Origin: CAWKDC01 sp964383495
GTDB lineage: Bacteria > Pseudomonadota > Gammaproteobacteria > JABCZS01
Reading direction: 5' to 3'
Length of the DNA: 64,000 bases
Assembly: GCA_964383495.1 (NCBI GenBank)
Contig: CAYLHG010000002.1
Location: 124,001 to 188,000 of the forward strand
The position numbers and the translations under genes are program-made. Shown in pieces: positions 60,023 to 64,000 of the stretch (position 1 is its first letter; each line of letters starts with the position of its first letter). Under the pieces are notes generated by a model, which was not told where the DNA came from, ran no database searches, and saw nothing but the letters and a program-made list of their open reading frames with translations.

Positions 60023-63000
60023 AAACAACTGGAGCTGAAGAACCAGCGTCATGACTATCCGCTAAGTTTTTGCTATATTGAAATAATTCCACCATCTTTT
60101 TCATTAAAGCTTGTTCTTTATCTAAGGGAAAGTCACGAAATTCTTTCGCGCATTTTTCTACTTTGATTGTTAAAATGGCTCGAATACAGTCTGATGCCCA
60201 CAAGTTTACTATTTTTTTTGATACAGCCTCACCAAATAACGTTTTCGCCGAATCCTCAAACAAGTGATCTAGCGCTGCATAATCCGCATCAGAATCAGTG
60301 AAAATATCAGATGTTAATTTTTTTAACAGATCATCAGGAAACAAATCGTCAAAATGATTTTTTTCTGCTTTATTTTCTTCTAAATATATTAGAACACTTC
60401 TAATAAAAAATGCACGAATAGCATTATTTGTTTTCAGCAAAATTCTTATTTTATCATGTTCGCCTTTCGTTAAAAATGGCCCTATCATCAATTTCGCTTT
60501 TTCATAATCCGCCCTCACAAAAGGATCCCAGCGAGCATCTGAAACAGCCAAACAATGGGTAAATAGCATCATAAAAATTGTTTTTTCGTCATTCGACATA
60601 CAAGTCTTATCCAAAGTTTGTTCCACTGCACTATATTTCAGATTAGATTCAAATGGCGGAAATTCATCCAATATTCGAACCATACTCATGCAGCTTATCA
60701 TATTGTTTCCAATAGAAAGTGAAAAAACATACTGCGCAACAGCTACTGATAATAAAAACATTTCTTTTCCATTATTTTCTACTCTAAAATCATAAACCAT
60801 CTTTTCATTAAAAAATATCTTATAAAGATTTTTGAGCTGTTGATAACTGGCAAAAAAAATCTCGCACATGTCTCTTAATTTTGTCGCACTTTTACTTTTT
60901 TTATCATTTACATATCCGTAAGTTTTTATCATTTCATAAGAAAGCATAACAGAAATATCAAAATCTCTATTTAATTTTTCGCTCATCAAGTGTGCTGCAT
61001 ACAAAAATAAAATATCATTAATCTTAACAAGATGATCCTTATCTATTTCTTTAACTGTACTTGTCATTTTTCTATTTAAAATGATTGGATTTCTTCCGTT
61101 AGAAATCTCAAGAAACGGAATTACAATAATAGAGTTTGTTTCCTCATAATTAACCAATAAATCACCATCTTCGTAAGATAAAATTTTAAAAGGTTTTTTA
61201 GAATCATTAACACGATGATCATTTCTGAGGATATTTGTACAAATAAATGCAATTTTGTATCTATTGAAATATAATGCCCTCAATAATAAATGTAAATATC
61301 TTATCCTTTCATATAAAAATTTTCCTTCCTTAGTTTCTGAAAACTCAATTTTATCATTACCATTATTTTTTCTTAAAACAAAATCTTCTTCAAAAAATAA
61401 GATAGCTCCTTTAGTATAATTTAACATTAGCTCATAACAAGCATTAAACCCTTTTGAAATATCGAAAAAATCATTCCCCTCTACAGCATTAGGTTCATCA
61501 TTTTTATGTGACTTTCTAAAAATACAAAACATTTTTAAAAATACAATAAATTCACACACTACACTCGCCCAGCGCTCCATGCTCCTGTAAGAAAAATCTC
61601 CATTTTCAACATGAACAAGGCTTCTGAATATTGATGGAATAAATTGTTCCACAATATCGTAAGAGGTCGCATGATCACGCACTGCTTTCATCATTTCACA
61701 CATGACTATCGCAGGGTTTTTCTTTTCAAGAATTTCTGAATTCGCAACGTCTGTTATTAAATTTATTAATTTACTTTCATTTTCTATTTTATCTTCGGAT
61801 TTTTCGTATTGAGTAATAACAGATTTAAATCTTTCATGGATTACTATCCTATTATTTTTATTCCCAAATATTTCATAACCCTTTCCATTCATTATGTTTC
61901 CCGATATGAGATATGCGTCAAAAATTTCTTCTTCGCTCAACATGTTACGCGAAACATAGCTTATAACCTTATCTGGAATTTCTTCAGAATCTTGACGACC
62001 TTCTTCAACCAACTGAAAAAGGAGAACGTATTTTGCCTTTATTATTAAAGAAGAGTACTTAATATGTGCAGCCAACAAAATATCTATTAATTTTTTTCTT
62101 TCTTTATGGAAAATTTTCTGCTTTTCCGATATGTTCTTAACAAGCAAATAAATAAGTTTTACTCCGGATTCAATGATTAATAAACTCCGATCTTCTTCTA
62201 AATCTTTCATAATAGAAAAATAAAACTTATCATAGGAAAAATTACTACTAGAATCAACTTGATATTTCATGTAATACAGTAAAATATTTAAGAATTTTAC
62301 TCCATCTTCATTTTCCTTTAAAAACTTTTTGATCTCATCTTCTAATATTTTCTTTCGAAACCCTTTCTTTGAAACCAAATTAATCAAAGAAGCATTGTTT
62401 ATAACCACATGAGACGAAGAATCTTTTGTTTTTTTCCTATCATCAAGAAACAAAACATTAAAAACTTCATCTATTATTGCAGCCTTTACAACATCTACTT
62501 CAGCCTCTACAAGGCTAGTTAATTCTATCAAAGCATCATCAACATTGCTATCCGGTTGTTTATTTTTCGGCCTTCCCTTATTTCCTTTAGGAAGTTTATT
62601 TTTTTCATCTGGAACGAAAACTGCAGTTTCTTTTTCATTTGCTATTTCTTTCTCTTTATCTTTATCTTTTTCTTTTTCTTCTCTTTCTTTTTTAATCAAC
62701 ATTAGCTCAGAATCTCTGTAAATTTTAGAGACAGTTTCAAATGAAGAAATAATCAATTCTCTAAAGTTTATTAAAAAAGAAGTTTTTTCAAAAAAATTCC
62801 TGATCCCTCTCCTTGGATCACTGGAATAATCCTCATTAAAGTCGCTGCAAGCTAATATCATATCAAAAGAAAGAGGACATTCTATTTTCTCAGACTTGCC
62901 TAACTTTTTATAATTATTATTGATGTCATCACAAACACTCATCACTCTTAAAGCATGAATCCTTTCTGCTCTCCAGGCTTGTTCTAAAAAAATCAACCTG

Positions 63001-63818
63001 TTTTTTAGCAAAATTTCTCTTTTTTTGCTTAAACCTATGATGGAATCAACCACCATATCAATATTTTCAGTTACTTTAGATGTGTCATTAAATCTCTTTT
63101 TAAAAGATTCTGAAATAGACCGCCATTTTCTATTTTCTCTCAAAGCTGATAACGTTACTAGCGTTGCCTGATCTATAAAAAATCCATTCTTCACATAAAA
63201 AAACATTTTTTTAATAGCAAAGGCAATAGACCTAGCAGCGTCATTACGATTAATATCCCCTAAGGAAGGCACACTTATTTCTTGAAACATTATAAACGCC
63301 GCGCGTCTTTTTTCACAATCAGCATCCCCTTTCACAAGATTCTGGTTAATATCATATCTCATGGTTTCTGGAAAAAAAGAATGATCATCGTATACATTGC
63401 TCGCCATCAAGCAATCATAAGTTTCGTTTTCGTATGTAAAAGGAATTTGATAGAAATTTAATAAAGCACTCTCCTTGGCCACATCGAGTTTCCCGGCATC
63501 TTCTGCAAGTTGCACTAGGTCATTATTTTTCTTGATAGCAATAATATCCCTATCTGGCTGATAGTCCTTAAAAGCCTTTTCCTGTTCTGTAGATAATAAG
63601 CCATATTTCAATAAATAATGAATAGAACAAGAAGAACCGTGCGCGTAAATATTTACATCTGTTATGCCCTTTTCCTGCAGCCACGCAGCAAAAATCTGCA
63701 CACCTTTAAAATACACCTCAAACCCAGAGCGCTCATTCTGCACCAGATTTGAACTTGAGCACGAATTTGCAACCACGACTTTGCTTGCTGTCGGATGCTT
63801 TTTCTTCTTACCACTCAT
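59913..63818 (-). CDS. Very large unknown protein, effector-like (1301 aa)
   Basis: No family is recognised with certainty. Near residue 50 a segment reads NIYAHGSSCSIHYLLKYGLL, a pattern of the kind seen at the start of ADP-ribosyltransferase-like folds (HG-S/T then a helix ending in G-L) and in some Legionella effectors. The remainder is a long helical protein with a Lys/Glu-rich charged stretch (EKEKDKDKEKEI, about residue 395) and a Ser-rich disordered tail. There is no signal peptide. AGGAG seven bases upstream fixes the ATG at 63818. The gene is very AT-rich compared with its neighbours, suggesting transfer. Its final 36 codons are antisense to the end of ubiB. Confidence 0.75.
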   Translation of the reverse strand: MSGKKKKHPTASKVVVANSCSSSNLVQNERSGFEVYFKGVQIFAAWLQEKGITDVNIYAHGSSCSIHYLLKYGLLSTEQEKAFKDYQPDRDIIAIKKNNDLVQLAEDAGKLDVAKESALLNFYQIPFTYENETYDCLMASNVYDDHSFFPETMRYDINQNLVKGDADCEKRRAAFIMFQEISVPSLGDINRNDAARSIAFAIKKMFFYVKNGFFIDQATLVTLSALRENRKWRSISESFKKRFNDTSKVTENIDMVVDSIIGLSKKREILLKNRLIFLEQAWRAERIHALRVMSVCDDINNNYKKLGKSEKIECPLSFDMILACSDFNEDYSSDPRRGIRNFFEKTSFLINFRELIISSFETVSKIYRDSELMLIKKEREEKEKDKDKEKEIANEKETAVFVPDEKNKLPKGNKGRPKNKQPDSNVDDALIELTSLVEAEVDVVKAAIIDEVFNVLFLDDRKKTKDSSSHVVINNASLINLVSKKGFRKKILEDEIKKFLKENEDGVKFLNILLYYMKYQVDSSSNFSYDKFYFSIMKDLEEDRSLLIIESGVKLIYLLVKNISEKQKIFHKERKKLIDILLAAHIKYSSLIIKAKYVLLFQLVEEGRQDSEEIPDKVISYVSRNMLSEEEIFDAYLISGNIMNGKGYEIFGNKNNRIVIHERFKSVITQYEKSEDKIENESKLINLITDVANSEILEKKNPAIVMCEMMKAVRDHATSYDIVEQFIPSIFRSLVHVENGDFSYRSMERWASVVCEFIVFLKMFCIFRKSHKNDEPNAVEGNDFFDISKGFNACYELMLNYTKGAILFFEEDFVLRKNNGNDKIEFSETKEGKFLYERIRYLHLLLRALYFNRYKIAFICTNILRNDHRVNDSKKPFKILSYEDGDLLVNYEETNSIIVIPFLEISNGRNPIILNRKMTSTVKEIDKDHLVKINDILFLYAAHLMSEKLNRDFDISVMLSYEMIKTYGYVNDKKSKSATKLRDMCEIFFASYQQLKNLYKIFFNEKMVYDFRVENNGKEMFLLSVAVAQYVFSLSIGNNMISCMSMVRILDEFPPFESNLKYSAVEQTLDKTCMSNDEKTIFMMLFTHCLAVSDARWDPFVRADYEKAKLMIGPFLTKGEHDKIRILLKTNNAIRAFFIRSVLIYLEENKAEKNHFDDLFPDDLLKKLTSDIFTDSDADYAALDHLFEDSAKTLFGEAVSKKIVNLWASDCIRAILTIKVEKCAKEFRDFPLDKEQALMKKMVELFQYSKNLADSHDAGSSAPVVFSGQAQKTLTLRELPESSSVSQVIVVTSPPSRAILE

Positions 63819-63975
63819 TAGGAGTCTCCTGCAATATATTGCTAGCAAAGACAACTAGCTTACATTACTAACTCCTTTTTGTAAATATCTTAAGCGTTCA
63901 AATCTGAAATTTGTTAAAATTAGAGCTTACGCAAAATGATGGAACTTTTCCCACAGGACACCCAAGGACTACGCT

Positions 63976-64000
63976 ATGCTTAAGTACTTTATATTCACGA
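63976..64000 (+). CDS. Start of a gene running off the window
   Basis: ATG with AAGGA seven bases upstream, followed by eight open codons beginning MLKYFIFT. It is divergent from the 1301-residue gene. Too short to identify. Confidence 0.35.

Noticed and set aside
1..64000. tRNA, rRNA, CRISPR array, transposase, phage genes
   Set aside because: No cloverleaf, repeat-spacer pattern, IS ends with transposase, or phage structural gene was seen on either strand.

Overview
The window is a stretch of chromosome from a gammaproteobacterium with moderately AT-rich DNA. Many housekeeping gene orders are recognisable: rplY-pth; cytochrome c4-dsbA next to engB and close to polA; tkt-gap-pgk-fba; efp with epmA and epmB; parC/parE; and argS-SPOR protein-hslVU-ubiE-ubiJ-ubiB. 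A eukaryotic-type U-box protein, several very large proteins without recognisable families, and a 340-residue protein resembling HAD-like effectors of Legionella suggest a host-associated member of the Legionellales (Legionella/Coxiella/Berkiella-like). The genus cannot be fixed from the sequence alone.

Layout. 1-0.8 kb: end of rplY, a strong terminator and pth. 0.9-5.7 kb (minus): an apparent RiPP operon with a strong promoter, a 116-residue Cys-free precursor with an aromatic-rich C-terminus, a radical SAM/SPASM maturase, an ABC exporter and a secreted alpha/beta hydrolase. 5.8-8.9 kb: a second ABC exporter and rho. 9.4-10.1 kb: the U-box protein. 10-16.6 kb (minus): fatty acid desaturase, tkt, gap, pgk, fba. 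16.7-20 kb: a Bcr-type transporter without a normal start codon, dsbA, cytochrome c4, engB. 20-23.3 kb: a hipBA toxin-antitoxin pair with three evenly spaced operators, rlmJ, and a decayed yhcG-like gene. 23.3-33 kb: polA (proofreading site apparently lost), a 4-TM protein, zapE, a ~1030-residue unknown protein, uvrD. 33-37 kb: a second T1-family (HslV-like) peptidase with Ser at the nucleophile position, a glycerophosphodiesterase, a LexA/CI-like repressor and kup. 37-40.4 kb: two small secreted proteins and the EF-P beta-lysylation set. 40.5-44.5 kb: a 1352-residue unknown protein. 44.6-48.8 kb: parC, parE. 49-50.6 kb: the HAD-like candidate effector and a small ORF broken by a 100-N gap that looks like an assembly artefact. 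50.6-60 kb: secreted hydrolase, cca, argS, SPOR protein, hslVU, ubiE-ubiJ-ubiB. 60-63.8 kb: a ~1300-residue unknown protein whose end overlaps ubiB. 63.98 kb: the start of one more gene.

The most promising undescribed system is the RiPP operon at 0.9-5.7 kb: a peptide probably cross-linked at aromatic residues by a SPASM enzyme and exported by an ABC transporter that lacks a C39 peptidase. A secreted serine hydrolase lies 16 nt downstream. The second theme is accessory, effector-like genes placed between core genes, often overlapping the 3' end of a core gene. A third is loss of catalytic residues in otherwise intact core proteins: Pol I proofreading, the CCA enzyme HD motif, the S24 repressor lysine, and the UbiB C-terminus.
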